A stretch of DNA of 64,000 nt. Source: Verrucomicrobiales bacterium. Lineage in GTDB: Bacteria > Verrucomicrobiota > Verrucomicrobiia > Limisphaerales > CAIMTB01. The stretch is taken from assembly GCA_016795425.1 (NCBI GenBank), contig JAEUHG010000273.1:1-64000 (forward strand), read 5' to 3'. Position 1 is the stretch's first letter. The number at the start of each line of letters is the position of its first letter. Made by a program: the position numbers and the translations under genes. This document shows, in pieces, positions 1-9,566 of the stretch. The notes under the pieces are model-generated. The model searched no databases and was not told the origin of the DNA. It worked only from the letters and a program-made list of their open reading frames with translations.

Positions 1-2207
1 TGCCAGGTCCAGTTCTCAATCACCGGCCGGCCCTGGATTCGCAGGCGAATGCCGTCATCGCTGAGCGTCTTGAAGCGCCACTTGCCCGCGGGAAGCCGCA
101 GGCGCGCGGAACCGATCATGCCAAAACGATCCGACCCGGGGCCGCGCGTTCGCACCGTCTCTCCCAGCGTCTGATCCTTGGGTCCCCCCCAGCCGTAGGC
201 GAAATCGATCGAGGGCGACCGGGTGCGAACGGCTTCGGGAGCCAGGGCACCGCGCCGCCAGCCTTCAAGGTCCTGGCGCGGATCGATCGTCCACGGGAAG
301 AAGGTCAGGTCCCACTGGGTGTTCACCAGGACACCCGCCAACTCGCGATCCAAGCCGGGTGCCACGACGCGCACGGAGTAGGGGACCACACCGGTCGGCC
401 CCACGAGGGTGAGGCGCCAGGAACGATCCGATCCCTCTTCCCATCGTGTGGTCAGGCCAGGCGAATGGGAGGCGACGCGCGGCGCTGCGGTGGCGCCCCG
501 GATTTCCCACGTTCGCTCTCCCACGCCGCCTTTGACGGGTCGAACCAGGGGCTGCTGATGGTCCCAGGGCCCCCATTCGTCCATGAGGATCTTGTCGCGT
601 CCGCGCAAGGCGGCGCGGGCGCCCACGGGACGCGCCTTTCCGATGGGCCGAACCGAGGGGATGCGGTAGCGCGCGACGGAACCCACCGGCACCGTCTCGC
701 AGCCGGGGTCCAACAGAAGTTCCACAGCATGGGCCACCCGGAGATCCACCTCATTGGCTCCGTAGCGATTGTCGCGCATCTTCTCCTTGGCTGGGCCGCC
801 TCCGCACCGCAACTGCAAGCCCACGAGCTTTTCGTCGGGTCGCAATCGCCGGAACGGATGGTCGGCATCAAGGAGCAGCCGGTTGCCGGCGATGAGATTG
901 CCGCTGACGCCTCGGTAATTCCCCGAGACACCTGGGGATCGAAGCAGGGCGGCGTCATCATCCCACCAGAGGTGAACGGCGCATTTATTGTTGCGGAAGA
1001 CATTCCTGAGGATCCGGTTGCCCGAGGCATGCTCCATGTTGATGCCGCCCCGTTCCAAGCCGTAGGCCATGCCGCCATTTCCCGAGATTTCGTTTTCGGC
1101 GATCAAGGTATCCGAGGAATACCCGCCCCAGATGCCGCAGATGGCGTTCTCGACCAGTCGATTTCGGGCGAACACGTTTCCTTCACTGAAGGTCATCTCG
1201 ATGCCGTGCGCCGCTGCGTATGAAAAATCGTTCTCGATGAGGACGTTTTGGTTGCACCCGCGGGCGGAAAGATCGCGGGCGACCAAGGGCGGAACAGCGA
1301 TCAAGTTCTCCACGTCTTCGCGTCCGGTGGCGAGGCGCAGACGGGTTCTCTCCTTCTCCATCCAAAGTTCTCCGATGGCCTCCCGACCAGCGAATCCGAA
1401 AAACCCGTCACCGCCGTGAGTGGCGGAATTCTGCAGGAAGACGTTTTCGTTGGACTGCTCGAAACACAGGATGCCCGCGGCATCCTGGCCCCGATTGTAG
1501 ACGCCTTCGACATGGCCGCGGACGCAGAAGTCAAAGGCGTTGCGGCTCACAAGATTCCGGCTGCTGCGCCAGAGGGCGAGGCCCCAACCCGACAGGAACG
1601 AAGCATCGTTGTCATAAATCCGGGAATGGGTCACGCGATCGAGAATGATGCCGTTCTGACCACGCCGGACGCGCATGCCGCGGAGCGTCACGTTGCGGGA
1701 GGACTCGACGCAGACGGCGCCCCCATAGACCTCGCGCCATTTCTGTTCGTCGTTGTTGTGGGGAAACAACCAGTCAGCGCCGTCCTCGGCTTCAGGCGTT
1801 GAACGCAGGCGTTGGCGGTAGTTGTCGGAGAAATCGCCGCCATGAACCTCCAGGCCGTCGGCGCGGGTGGCGACGAGTCCGTTGAAATACCCGTGAACCT
1901 GCGCCTCGAGGATCCGCACTTTGCGGTGACCGTCGATGCGGATCCCGATACCACGCAGTTGGTCCCACGGCGTCACTGCGGGGGCACCTCGGAGGCGGCT
2001 GCCTTTCGCGAAACGCACGGTCACGCCGTCGGCAACGATCTGAATCACGCCATTGGTGTTGGTGTCGACGATGACGGTGCCATCCGGAATCCAGACTTCG
2101 CAGGACCGGTCGATCACCGTGTCGTCCTGCGTAATGACGACTCGAGGTTCTGCCAGGGCCGACGCCCCAGCGAGCAGGGCGATCGCCCAGGCAATCCGGA
2201 GGTTCAC
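1..2207 (-). CDS. Secreted right-handed beta-helix protein with PA14-like domain (3' end outside window)
   Basis: An open frame runs leftwards from a GTG at 2207 to the window edge, giving 735 residues without a stop, so the C-terminus is missing. The N-terminus reads as a signal peptide (hydrophobic AWAIALLAGASALA ending before AEPR). The next ~500 residues are rich in short Asn/Gly turns such as SGNLIAGNRLL, ENDFSYAAAHGIEM and RNVFRNNKCAVHL, the pattern of parallel beta-helix repeats (NosD/pectate-lyase-like fold). The last visible ~50 residues (KTLSDDGIRLRIQG, then VIENW) look like the start of a PA14 carbohydrate-binding domain. The likely role is binding or cleaving an extracellular polysaccharide; the substrate is not deducible. 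An in-frame TTG 36 nt upstream is an alternative start. The gene lies 49 bp after the trypsin-like gene on the same strand. Confidence 0.8.
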   Translation of the reverse strand, partial: MNLRIAWAIALLAGASALAEPRVVITQDDTVIDRSCEVWIPDGTVIVDTNTNGVIQIVADGVTVRFAKGSRLRGAPAVTPWDQLRGIGIRIDGHRKVRILEAQVHGYFNGLVATRADGLEVHGGDFSDNYRQRLRSTPEAEDGADWLFPHNNDEQKWREVYGGAVCVESSRNVTLRGMRVRRGQNGIILDRVTHSRIYDNDASFLSGWGLALWRSSRNLVSRNAFDFCVRGHVEGVYNRGQDAAGILCFEQSNENVFLQNSATHGGDGFFGFAGREAIGELWMEKERTRLRLATGREDVENLIAVPPLVARDLSARGCNQNVLIENDFSYAAAHGIEMTFSEGNVFARNRLVENAICGIWGGYSSDTLIAENEISGNGGMAYGLERGGINMEHASGNRILRNVFRNNKCAVHLWWDDDAALLRSPGVSGNYRGVSGNLIAGNRLLLDADHPFRRLRPDEKLVGLQLRCGGGPAKEKMRDNRYGANEVDLRVAHAVELLLDPGCETVPVGSVARYRIPSVRPIGKARPVGARAALRGRDKILMDEWGPWDHQQPLVRPVKGGVGERTWEIRGATAAPRVASHSPGLTTRWEEGSDRSWRLTLVGPTGVVPYSVRVVAPGLDRELAGVLVNTQWDLTFFPWTIDPRQDLEGWRRGALAPEAVRTRSPSIDFAYGWGGPKDQTLGETVRTRGPGSDRFGMIGSARLRLPAGKWRFKTLSDDGIRLRIQGRPVIENWTW

Positions 2208-2256
2208 GGCGAGACCGTGGCGTGTCCCGATGCCCCCCGTCAAAGCCGTAGCCGCC

Positions 2257-3663
2257 CTATTCGCTAAGGACCAACCGATAGAAACGTCCGGACTGCTCGC
2301 GTCCCACAGGATCAGGATAAAGCGCGACGCCTTCGAGCACCTGGGGAACGGTCGCCGTGCGATCCCACGGTCCCGCGGGAGTCGGGCCCACCTCAAGACC
2401 AGCCACTGCGCTTTGAGATCCCAAGGGCCAGAGCAGGACCGGGGTTCCATCCGGACAAAAGCGGAGAATCGGAGTCGTCCCAACGGATGACAGATCGACG
2501 ACATACACGGAGGCCCAACCCGATCGAGCGTCATCGTTTGCAACCACATAACGGAACGCGTCGATGTTCGGCCCCGGCACGCTCGCGGAATAGCGCGCCG
2601 TCATGCCATCCCACGTCACTGCGGCTCCCGCCTGACTTCGATCGTCCACGCAGGCGACGCCTGCCACGGAGAGGGACACCGCGGCAGTGCCTTGGGCCGA
2701 CAGCGGCGCGAAAACGTCGGCGACCTTCGACGCGACCGCGGGATTGGGTAATCCGGCGAGGGCTCGAAGTTGGTCGACCTTCGACGAAATGCGAGCGGCG
2801 TACCATCCGGTGGGCTGGGGTTCAGGGAGCACCGGGTATGCCGTTGGCGGTTCCTTTTCAGGCACCAAGGTGAGGCCGCCAACGTCGAAAAGAGCGGCCA
2901 GGAAAGGGGTGACCTGCGGGGCATCAGTGGGACGAAACGGGCCGTCCACGGCGCTGGCTACACCAGCGAGCTTCCAGACGCCGCAGTCGGACAAGAACAA
3001 CGGCGAACCGCTGTCACCCACGGTGAAATGCACTTCATCGTCACCGCCGGCCCGGTCAAAATCAGCGGTGAGGAACGCGCCGGCCAGTTCGCCAGGTGCG
3101 GTGTTGGTCGAGGTGATGCTGCCGGTGATGAGGTTGGTGCCCCAGCGAATGCCTGCTACGCCGGTTTCGGCATAGCGCCAGCCTTTCAGGACTCCCTCGA
3201 CGACAACCGGGTCCCCCTTCCACCGACCTTTTCCCAGGACCACCACTGGACGGCGCACCTCGTCGTCACGTTCGTAGAGTTCGGAGTACTCGGGGAAATC
3301 GGCATCGACGGTGGCCAATGCGAGGTCGCTGTTGGGGAGAAGGGTACGACCGGTGACGGTGAAGGTGTGGCCTTGAAAGAAGAAGGGATCTCCGACGGCG
3401 AAGACGATATGGGCGGCCGTAACAAAATGCCGCGGGCCGATCGGAGTACCCAGGAAACCGGGAGCGCCGCGGATTTGAAGTTCCCCGACGCGGCGGCCGA
3501 GGTGGTCGGTTCCCGGGACCGTGGATGGCAAGAGGTGGTCGGACGAACCGATATGGATCAGCGCCGAGGCGGCGACCGGTGAGAAGAGAATGCCCAACCC
3601 GGCGAGAAGACTCCGTGACCCGATATCTGGAGCAGGCCGGTTCGGAATGGAGGCCTTGGGCAC
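2257..3663 (-). CDS. Secreted trypsin-like serine protease with C-terminal FYR module
   Basis: A 468-residue S1-family (chymotrypsin-fold) protease. A hydrophobic N-terminal segment (about residues 18-36, LLAGLGILFSPVAASA) is a likely export signal. The catalytic triad is visible: His85 in VTAAHIV, Asp113 in NSDLALATV and Ser218 in VGDSGSPLF. After the protease domain (to about residue 260) comes a ~200-residue extension. Its end, GLEVGPTPAGPWDRTA to RFYRLVLSE, matches the Verrucomicrobiota-type module found in several other secreted proteins of this window. The gene is 16 bp downstream of the FHA gene and on the same strand, so it may be cotranscribed with it. The protease assignment is firm; the substrate is unknown. 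Confidence 0.9.
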   Translation of the reverse strand: MPKASIPNRPAPDIGSRSLLAGLGILFSPVAASALIHIGSSDHLLPSTVPGTDHLGRRVGELQIRGAPGFLGTPIGPRHFVTAAHIVFAVGDPFFFQGHTFTVTGRTLLPNSDLALATVDADFPEYSELYERDDEVRRPVVVLGKGRWKGDPVVVEGVLKGWRYAETGVAGIRWGTNLITGSITSTNTAPGELAGAFLTADFDRAGGDDEVHFTVGDSGSPLFLSDCGVWKLAGVASAVDGPFRPTDAPQVTPFLAALFDVGGLTLVPEKEPPTAYPVLPEPQPTGWYAARISSKVDQLRALAGLPNPAVASKVADVFAPLSAQGTAAVSLSVAGVACVDDRSQAGAAVTWDGMTARYSASVPGPNIDAFRYVVANDDARSGWASVYVVDLSSVGTTPILRFCPDGTPVLLWPLGSQSAVAGLEVGPTPAGPWDRTATVPQVLEGVALYPDPVGREQSGRFYRLVLSE

Positions 3664-3679
3664 GACGCCGTGGGGCGAC

Positions 3680-4192
3680 TTATTCGGGCGGGGCCCCGCG
3701 CTGGATGAACGCGAAGATGATCAGGCCCACGATGATGAGCAGAACCACGGCGCCACCGACCAGGAAGATCTTATTGAGCTTGTCGGACTTCTTGTGAAAC
3801 CCGGCCTTCTCGGAGAGCTTGGATTCGCGGGCGGCGCCGATTTCATCGCGCTTGACGCCCTGCGGGATGACCATGGTGGCGTCGAGCTGCTTCTTGGTGG
3901 CGGAGGCGGGGCCATCCAGTTTCAGCTCCACGTTACCCAGCCGAAGCGTTTGGCCCGGTTTCAGGACGGCTTCGGTGATGCGTTCGCCGTTGATGAAGGT
4001 ACCGTTGGTCGAGTTGAGATCCTTGACGACGACATCACTGCCTTTGAGCAGGATCTCGCAGTGGTGGCTCGACACCGAAGGTTCGGTAATCGGAAAGGTG
4101 TTGTCCTCGACGCGCCCGACCGTGGTGCGCTCGACTTTAAGCTCGTGGGAGAGCCCCTTCAGAGATTCAGCTAGGACGACGAGCTTGGCCAT
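3680..4192 (-). CDS. FHA-domain protein with C-terminal membrane anchor
   Basis: About 170 residues starting at the ATG at 4192 (MAKLVVLAE), where the FHA fold normally begins; a TTG at 4228 would add 12 poorly conserved residues. FHA hallmarks are present: TTVGR, SVSSHHCEI and NSTNGTFING, the Gly-Arg, Ser-x-x-His and Asn-Gly positions that bind phosphothreonine. A basic linker with many Lys/Glu leads to one strongly hydrophobic segment near the C-terminus (IFLVGGAVVLLIIVGLIIF), which should anchor the protein with the FHA domain in the cytoplasm. FHA proteins usually read out Ser/Thr kinase signalling, but no kinase gene is in the window. It lies 62 bp after carA and 16 bp before the secreted protease gene. 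Confidence 0.9.
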   Translation of the reverse strand: MAKLVVLAESLKGLSHELKVERTTVGRVEDNTFPITEPSVSSHHCEILLKGSDVVVKDLNSTNGTFINGERITEAVLKPGQTLRLGNVELKLDGPASATKKQLDATMVIPQGVKRDEIGAARESKLSEKAGFHKKSDKLNKIFLVGGAVVLLIIVGLIIFAFIQRGAPPE

Positions 4193-4254
4193 GTTTGGAG
4201 CGGATGCGGGAGTATGGCCTTCCGCCAAGCCGGCAAGTCAAACCGTTTCCCCTT

Positions 4255-5424
4255 CTAAGCGGATTCAATCATTCGCCTGAACTCTTCGAATAGTGGGGCC
4301 GAATCGTGCGGTCCGGGTGACGCTTCGGGATGATATTGCACGCAAAACACCTTCTTGCCGCGGTGTCGCATGCCCTCCACGGTGCCGTCATTCAGGTTAA
4401 TGCGGTCGACGACCACCTCCGAAGGCAACGACGACGCGTCGACGGCAAAACCGTGGTTTTGCGACGTGATTTCGACCTTTCCCGACGCGAGGTCCTTCAC
4501 GGGTTGGTTGGCACCGCGATGCCCAAACTTCAACTTGAACGTGCGCCCACCGAAGGCCTGCCCCAGGATTTGGTGTCCCAAGCAGATGCCAAAGATGGGG
4601 ACGCCGGTTTTGACCAAATCGCTGACCGCTCGCACGGCGTATCCCAAGGCGGCGGGGTCCCCTGGACCGTTTGAGAGAAACACCCCGGCCGGCTTCTGCT
4701 TCAGGACTTCCTCGGCGGTGGCAGTCGCCGGCACCACGCGCACCCGAAAGCCGCATTGGCGCAAGCGGCGGAGAATGTTGTACTTGACCCCGAAATCGAA
4801 GGCGACGATGGGGATGTCTGCCGGCGGCAGGTTGTGGTGACAAGCCCGGGCCTCGGCGTTGGTGGCGTGGGTCTGAACCAGGCGAAAACGGGCGCTTTGC
4901 TCGTCATTCTCATCCCAGGTGAACGCCTGCTTGTGGGTGACGTCCTTGACATAGTCGACCCCCACCAGGCCTTCCCAGGCTCGGGCGCGTTCGACCGCCT
5001 CTTCAGGGCCGACGGAGCCGTCCGTCACCAACACTCCTTTCAAGGCGCCGGTTACCCGCAGACGTTTGGTCAGGGCCCGGGTATCGATTCCCTGGATTCC
5101 CGGGATGCCATTCTCCGCCAGATAATCGCCCAGCGACAGGTCCGCGCGCCAGTTACTGACGACCGGCGACACCTCGCGCACCACGAACCCCGAGACATGA
5201 GGACGCCACGATTCGATGTCGACGCGGTTGATCCCATAATTGCCGATATGGGGATAGGTCATCGTCACGATCTGCCCTTTGTAGGACGGGTCCGTGAGGA
5301 TTTCCTGGTACCCGGTCATGGAGGTGTTGAAACAGACCTCCCCGCAAGCCACGGCTCGTGCGCCAAAGGCCTCCCCTTGGTACACCGTGCCGTCTTCGAG
5401 GGCGAGAATGGCGCGCGTCGGCAT
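4255..5424 (-). CDS. carA: Carbamoyl-phosphate synthase small (glutaminase) subunit
   Basis: A 389-residue CarA, the usual length. It hydrolyses glutamine and passes ammonia to CarB to make carbamoyl phosphate for pyrimidine and arginine synthesis. The N-terminal domain has the family signature ALEDGTVYQGEAFG and the conserved FNTSMTGYQEILTDPSY block. The C-terminal class I amidotransferase domain has the nucleophile Cys in FGICLGHQILG and the His/Glu pair in VQYHPEASPGP. ATG at 5424 fits the family start; a TTG at 5466 would add 14 proline-rich residues. carB is not in the window, so the two subunit genes are separated. Upstream on the same strand, 78 bp away, is a guanine deaminase, giving a nucleotide-metabolism pair. 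Confidence 0.97.
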   Translation of the reverse strand: MPTRAILALEDGTVYQGEAFGARAVACGEVCFNTSMTGYQEILTDPSYKGQIVTMTYPHIGNYGINRVDIESWRPHVSGFVVREVSPVVSNWRADLSLGDYLAENGIPGIQGIDTRALTKRLRVTGALKGVLVTDGSVGPEEAVERARAWEGLVGVDYVKDVTHKQAFTWDENDEQSARFRLVQTHATNAEARACHHNLPPADIPIVAFDFGVKYNILRRLRQCGFRVRVVPATATAEEVLKQKPAGVFLSNGPGDPAALGYAVRAVSDLVKTGVPIFGICLGHQILGQAFGGRTFKLKFGHRGANQPVKDLASGKVEITSQNHGFAVDASSLPSEVVVDRINLNDGTVEGMRHRGKKVFCVQYHPEASPGPHDSAPLFEEFRRMIESA

Positions 5425-5502
5425 CAATTGTGCCGGCGACTTTAGGGGCGGAGGTGGTCGGGTCAAGAACCCTCACGGGCTGGTTGGCGCCGACCCGATC
5501 GT

Positions 5503-5970
5503 TCAATAAGGAACACGGTCCGCCTTCTCCCTCCATAACCGAAACAATTCCAAGCCTTCCTCGGCCAACAGGCGCTCCGCCGGCAAACGCCGGACCCACG
5601 GTGCCAGGGTGATTTCATGGTAGATCGCCGCGTCGTCGAATCCCGCGGCGGCGGCATCCTCCCGCGTTCCGGCAAAGTAGATCCGGTCCAGTCGCGCCCA
5701 ATAACACGCCGCCAAACACATCGGGCAAGGTTCGCAGGTCGCGTAAATGTCGCAGCCAGCCAGTCGAAAATCGCCCAGGCGGCGGCACGCGGCGCGAATG
5801 GCCTCGACTTCGGCGTGGGCGGTAGGGTCCAAGGCCGAGGTGACCCGATTCCAGCCTTCGCCGACGACATCGTCCTTGCGAACCACGATGGCACCGAACG
5901 GTCCACCCTCCCCGGCAAGCAGGTGTTCCCGGGCGACTCGAATCGCAGCCCGCATGAACTCCGGATTCAC
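5503..5970 (-). CDS. guaD: Guanine deaminase-type nucleoside/base deaminase
   Basis: A 155-residue single-domain cytidine-deaminase-fold enzyme, the size of the Bacillus GuaD type. The zinc site is clear: HAEVEAI supplies the His ligand and catalytic Glu, and TCEPCPMC supplies two Cys ligands. The C-terminal stretch with FDDAAIYHEITL and the end at DRVPY resemble guanine deaminase more than tRNA adenosine deaminase TadA, although TadA-like activity cannot be excluded from sequence alone. Start is GTG 5970 (an ATG five codons in, at 5955, is the alternative). It is the first gene of a minus-strand run with carA. The parA gene begins 74 bp away in the opposite direction, so 5971-6044 should carry two divergent promoters. 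Confidence 0.88.
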   Translation of the reverse strand: MNPEFMRAAIRVAREHLLAGEGGPFGAIVVRKDDVVGEGWNRVTSALDPTAHAEVEAIRAACRRLGDFRLAGCDIYATCEPCPMCLAACYWARLDRIYFAGTREDAAAAGFDDAAIYHEITLAPWVRRLPAERLLAEEGLELFRLWREKADRVPY

Positions 5971-6044
5971 GACTCCATCCTGATCGAGGAGGGTGTCCGG
6001 TTCAAATCCTTGCTGTAGGCCCGGCTGCTTCCTTTAATCCGCCC

Positions 6045-6830
6045 GTGCCTGCACCGATTGTCGCCATCGCCAACCAAAAGGGAGGCGTTGGCAAGACCAC
6101 CACCTCGATCAACCTGGCCGCGTGCATCGCGGCTGCCGGAAAACGCGTGCTGCTCGTGGATCTGGATCCGCAAGCCAACGCCACCAGCGGCCTTGGCCTG
6201 GAAAAGCTCGAGGGAGGCAGCCTTTACGGACCGCTCCTCGGCGAAGGGAACGCTCAGGAACGCGTCCGGCCCACTCATTGTGAACGCCTCTCGCTCATCC
6301 CCAGCGAGGTCGATCTGTGTGGCGTCGAACTCGATTTGGGCCGGTTCGAGGACCGACTGATGCGGCTCTCGGGCCTTTTGGCGCCCCTCCGCGATGGCGG
6401 CGAATTCGATGTGCTGATCCTGGACTGCCCGCCAGCCCTCGGATTGATCACCCTGAACGCCTTGGCCGCTTCCCACCACCTGCTGGTGCCGCTGCAATGC
6501 GAGTACTACGCCCTGGAAGGAATCAGCACCATCCGTCGCCTGCTGGATCAACTGCGCGATGGCGGGGTGAATCCCACGCTCAACCTACTGGGGGTGGTCA
6601 TGACCATGTTCGACGGCCGCACCCGACTGTCCCAGCAGGTGGTGGCCGAGGTCCGCCAACACTTCGGCGACGCGGTGTTTTCCACCGTCATCCCGCGCAC
6701 AACGCGACTCGCCGAAGCTCCCAGCTTCGGCAAGCCCATCATTCAATACGACCCCTATAGCGCGGCATCGGCCGCCTACGAAGTCCTGGCCAACGAAGTT
6801 CTCGCGCGCCTCGGACTCCCCGCCAGTTGA
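6045..6830 (+). CDS. parA: ParA/Soj-family chromosome-partitioning ATPase
   Basis: A 261-residue ParA with the deviant Walker A motif QKGGVGKTT near the N-terminus (signature Lys12, P-loop Lys17), LLVDLDPQANAT, the Walker B-like DVLILDCPPALG, and C-terminal TRLAEAPSFGKP. There is no N-terminal HTH extension, so it is the short chromosomal Soj type. Start is GTG 6045. ParA dimers bind DNA non-specifically and move ParB-parS complexes during chromosome segregation. Unusually, no parB gene or recognisable parS-like palindrome is adjacent: its neighbours are guaD (divergent) and a glycosidase (convergent, 28 bp). It may still act with a ParB encoded elsewhere. Confidence 0.93.
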   Translation: MPAPIVAIANQKGGVGKTTTSINLAACIAAAGKRVLLVDLDPQANATSGLGLEKLEGGSLYGPLLGEGNAQERVRPTHCERLSLIPSEVDLCGVELDLGRFEDRLMRLSGLLAPLRDGGEFDVLILDCPPALGLITLNALAASHHLLVPLQCEYYALEGISTIRRLLDQLRDGGVNPTLNLLGVVMTMFDGRTRLSQQVVAEVRQHFGDAVFSTVIPRTTRLAEAPSFGKPIIQYDPYSAASAAYEVLANEVLARLGLPAS

Positions 6831-6858
6831 ACGGTCCGGCGACCGGGTCCTGCCGCGT

Positions 6859-9528
6859 TCATTCGCCGAGGAACCCGATCAACGGCGCCACCAGGCCCGT
6901 CCAACCGGTCTGATGACTCGCCCCGAGCCCGGCGCCGTTCTCACCGTGGAAGTACTCGTAGAACAAGAGGTAATCCCGCCAGTGCGGATCCTCCTGAAAT
7001 TTCTCCGCCCCCCCGAAGACCGGACGACGGCCCTGGTCATCCCGCACAAACATCATGGTGAGACGACCGGCCAGCTCGCGACATGCCTGTTGCAGGGTGA
7101 GTTGGCGGCCCGAACCCGTCGGGAATTCGACCCGGAAGTCGTCGCCATAATAGAGGTGCAGTTTGTGCAGCGCCCGCAACAGGAGGATGTTCATCGGCAT
7201 CCAGATCGGCCCACGCCAGTTGGAGTTGCCACCGAACATGCCTGAGTCGGATTCCGCGGGCAGGTAGGCCACTTCATAGACCGCCGACCCGACCGGCAAT
7301 CGGTAGGGATGTTCGGCATGAAACTTCGAGAGCGACCTCACGCCGAACGGGCTCAGAAACTCCGCCGGATCAAAAAGTTTGGACAACAAGCGTCGCAGCT
7401 TCTTTTCGTCCATCAGACAGAACAACAGGTTGCCGTTCGGCCCGGGCCTTGAAGGCGAGGCGATCGTGGCAGCGAGTTCCGGGTGCTTGTTCAGAAACCA
7501 ACGGGCGCGCTCGAGCAGGCGCGGCATTCTCCGGACGGCCTCGACGTCCACCACCGTGGTCGCACAAAGCGGCAACAGCCCGACCATGGATCGGACCTTG
7601 ATCCGTTGCGCCTTGCCGTCGGGCAACCGCAGCACGTCATAAAAGAACCCATCCGATTCGTCCCACATCTCGTCGCGATGGTCCCCGGGGCGATCCATGG
7701 CCGACGCGATCCACAGGAAGTGCTCGAAGAACTTCATCGCCATGTCCTCGTAGACCGGGTCGTGCAACGCCAATTCGATCGAGATCTCGAGCATCGACTG
7801 GCTGAAGAACGCCATCCAGGCCGTGCCGTCCGCCTGTTCCAGTCGACCGCCCGTCGGCAGCGGCGAACTGCGGTCGAACACCCCGATGTTGTCGAGTCCC
7901 AGGAACCCGCCCTCAAAAACGTTGCGTCCTGAGGCGTCCTTGCGGTTGACCCACCAGGTAAAGTTGAGCAGCAGCTTCTGGAAGGCGTGTTTGAGAAACT
8001 CGATGTCGCCGTTGCCATGGCGCCGCTTATCGATCGTGTAGACGTAGAACGCGGCCCACGCGTGCACGGGCGGATTCACATCTCCAAAATTCCACTCGTA
8101 CGCCGGTATCTGCCCGTTGGGATGGAGATAATGGTCCCGCAGCATCAGGTCCAACTGGGCGTGCGCAAAGTCGGAATCCACCATCGCCAGCGCGACCGTG
8201 TGGAACGCCAGATCCCAGGCCGCGTACCACGGGTATTCCCATTTGTCCGGCATCGAGATGATGTCGGCATTGACCATGTGAAACCACTCGCGATTCCGCG
8301 TCCGCGCTCGTTCCGGTGTGGCGTGCGGATCTTCGGATCGGTCGCGGAGCCACGTCTCCACATCGTAAAAGTAGTACTGCTTGGACCAGAGCATGCCGGC
8401 CAAGGCCTGTCGCAGCACCCGCGCGCGGTCGGCATCGGAACCCGACGGAGTCAGCGCTGAAAAAAAGGCATCCGCCTCCTTCTCGCGGGTCTCGAAGAGC
8501 GCGTCGAACTCGGCTTCGGAGGCGGTCAGCGCTTCGGGTTTCGGTGACGCACCGGCCGCCAATCGAAGGCGAATCACCCGGGTCGCACCGGCTGCCAGTT
8601 CGAGATGATAGTGGGCGGCGACCTTGGTTCCGATACCGGCCGGGTTCACAGCCTCAACCTGATCCCGGACGACCCGATCATGGATGCCGTCTTTGACATA
8701 GGGCGAACGGTTTTCACCGCCCCAAATGCGCTTTCGATTGGTCTCGTTTTCCGTGAACAGAAGCAAAGGCGCCTCATGGCAGATCCATTGCCAGACACCC
8801 AAGTCATCGTGGGCGGCGGAAACCACGGAGGCCGTGGGACCGCCTGGAGTCGACTTGAGCACCGGACGCGGCGCACCTTCGGTCCAGGACCACGTGTTGC
8901 GAAACCAGAGTGTCGGCAGCACATGCAGCGTGGCCGTGTCAGGGCCGCGATTCACCAAACGGATCCGAATGGCAAGGTCGTCGGGCGCGGCCTTGGCGTA
9001 CTCGACGAACACATCGAAATACCGGTCGTCCTGGAACACCCCGGTGTCGAGCAATTCGAACTCCATCTCACCGCGTCCGCGGCGAGCATTTCCGTCGATG
9101 AGGGCGTCATAGGGAAACGCGGCCTGCGGATACTTGTAGAGCATCCGCATCCAGGAATGCGTGGGAGTGCTGTCGAGGTAGAAGTAGTACTCTTTGACGT
9201 CCTCGCCATGATTGCCTTGGCTGTTGGTCAATCCGAAGAACCGTTCTTTCAGGATGGGGTCCTTCCCATTCCACAAGGCGACCGCAAAGCAAAGGCGTTG
9301 CTGGTCGTCCGAGACACCAGCAATACCGTCTTCACCCCATCGATAGGCACGGGACCGCGCCTGGTCATGGGGGAAATAGGCCCACGCGTTCCCGTCCTCG
9401 CTATAGTCTTCCCGGACCGTTCCCCACTGGCGTTCGCTCAGGTAGGGGCCCCAACTCTTCCAATAGGCGCTGCCGGATCGTGCTTCGTCTAGACGTTGCT
9501 GCTCCGGATTCGCGTGGTGGCTTGGCAT
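6859..9528 (-). CDS. GH63-type (MGH1-like) alpha-glycosidase
   Basis: A large 889-residue cytoplasmic enzyme (no signal peptide) of the GH63/'glucosidase' group with an (alpha/alpha)6-barrel catalytic domain. The N-terminal half has the typical family run beginning GPYLSERQWGTVREDYS and WGEDGIAGVSDD. The C-terminal barrel shows WYAAWDLAFHT, GQIPAYEWNFGDVNPP and WDESDGFFYDVL, which hold the predicted acidic catalytic residues, and ends with NWRGPIWMPMN and a YFHGENGAGLGASHQTGW stretch. Relatives act on alpha-glucosides or mannosyl/glucosyl-glycerate; the substrate here is not determined. The start ATG at 9528 is 38 bp after the aquaporin stop on the same strand, so the two may be cotranscribed, which would fit osmolyte handling (inference). 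Confidence 0.9.
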   Translation of the reverse strand: MPSHHANPEQQRLDEARSGSAYWKSWGPYLSERQWGTVREDYSEDGNAWAYFPHDQARSRAYRWGEDGIAGVSDDQQRLCFAVALWNGKDPILKERFFGLTNSQGNHGEDVKEYYFYLDSTPTHSWMRMLYKYPQAAFPYDALIDGNARRGRGEMEFELLDTGVFQDDRYFDVFVEYAKAAPDDLAIRIRLVNRGPDTATLHVLPTLWFRNTWSWTEGAPRPVLKSTPGGPTASVVSAAHDDLGVWQWICHEAPLLLFTENETNRKRIWGGENRSPYVKDGIHDRVVRDQVEAVNPAGIGTKVAAHYHLELAAGATRVIRLRLAAGASPKPEALTASEAEFDALFETREKEADAFFSALTPSGSDADRARVLRQALAGMLWSKQYYFYDVETWLRDRSEDPHATPERARTRNREWFHMVNADIISMPDKWEYPWYAAWDLAFHTVALAMVDSDFAHAQLDLMLRDHYLHPNGQIPAYEWNFGDVNPPVHAWAAFYVYTIDKRRHGNGDIEFLKHAFQKLLLNFTWWVNRKDASGRNVFEGGFLGLDNIGVFDRSSPLPTGGRLEQADGTAWMAFFSQSMLEISIELALHDPVYEDMAMKFFEHFLWIASAMDRPGDHRDEMWDESDGFFYDVLRLPDGKAQRIKVRSMVGLLPLCATTVVDVEAVRRMPRLLERARWFLNKHPELAATIASPSRPGPNGNLLFCLMDEKKLRRLLSKLFDPAEFLSPFGVRSLSKFHAEHPYRLPVGSAVYEVAYLPAESDSGMFGGNSNWRGPIWMPMNILLLRALHKLHLYYGDDFRVEFPTGSGRQLTLQQACRELAGRLTMMFVRDDQGRRPVFGGAEKFQEDPHWRDYLLFYEYFHGENGAGLGASHQTGWTGLVAPLIGFLGE

Positions 9529-9566
9529 GGTGGCATGGTTTTAAAGAATCAGGCACCTTCTGCCCC

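Noticed and set aside
465..1223. Plus-strand frame in the first 1.2 kb
   Set aside because: Shadow of the beta-helix gene, which shows a continuous repeat pattern and a signal peptide on the minus strand.
5990..6030. GGTTCAAATCC resembling a tRNA T-loop
   Set aside because: The flanking bases do not pair as a T-stem and no acceptor or anticodon arm can be folded around it.
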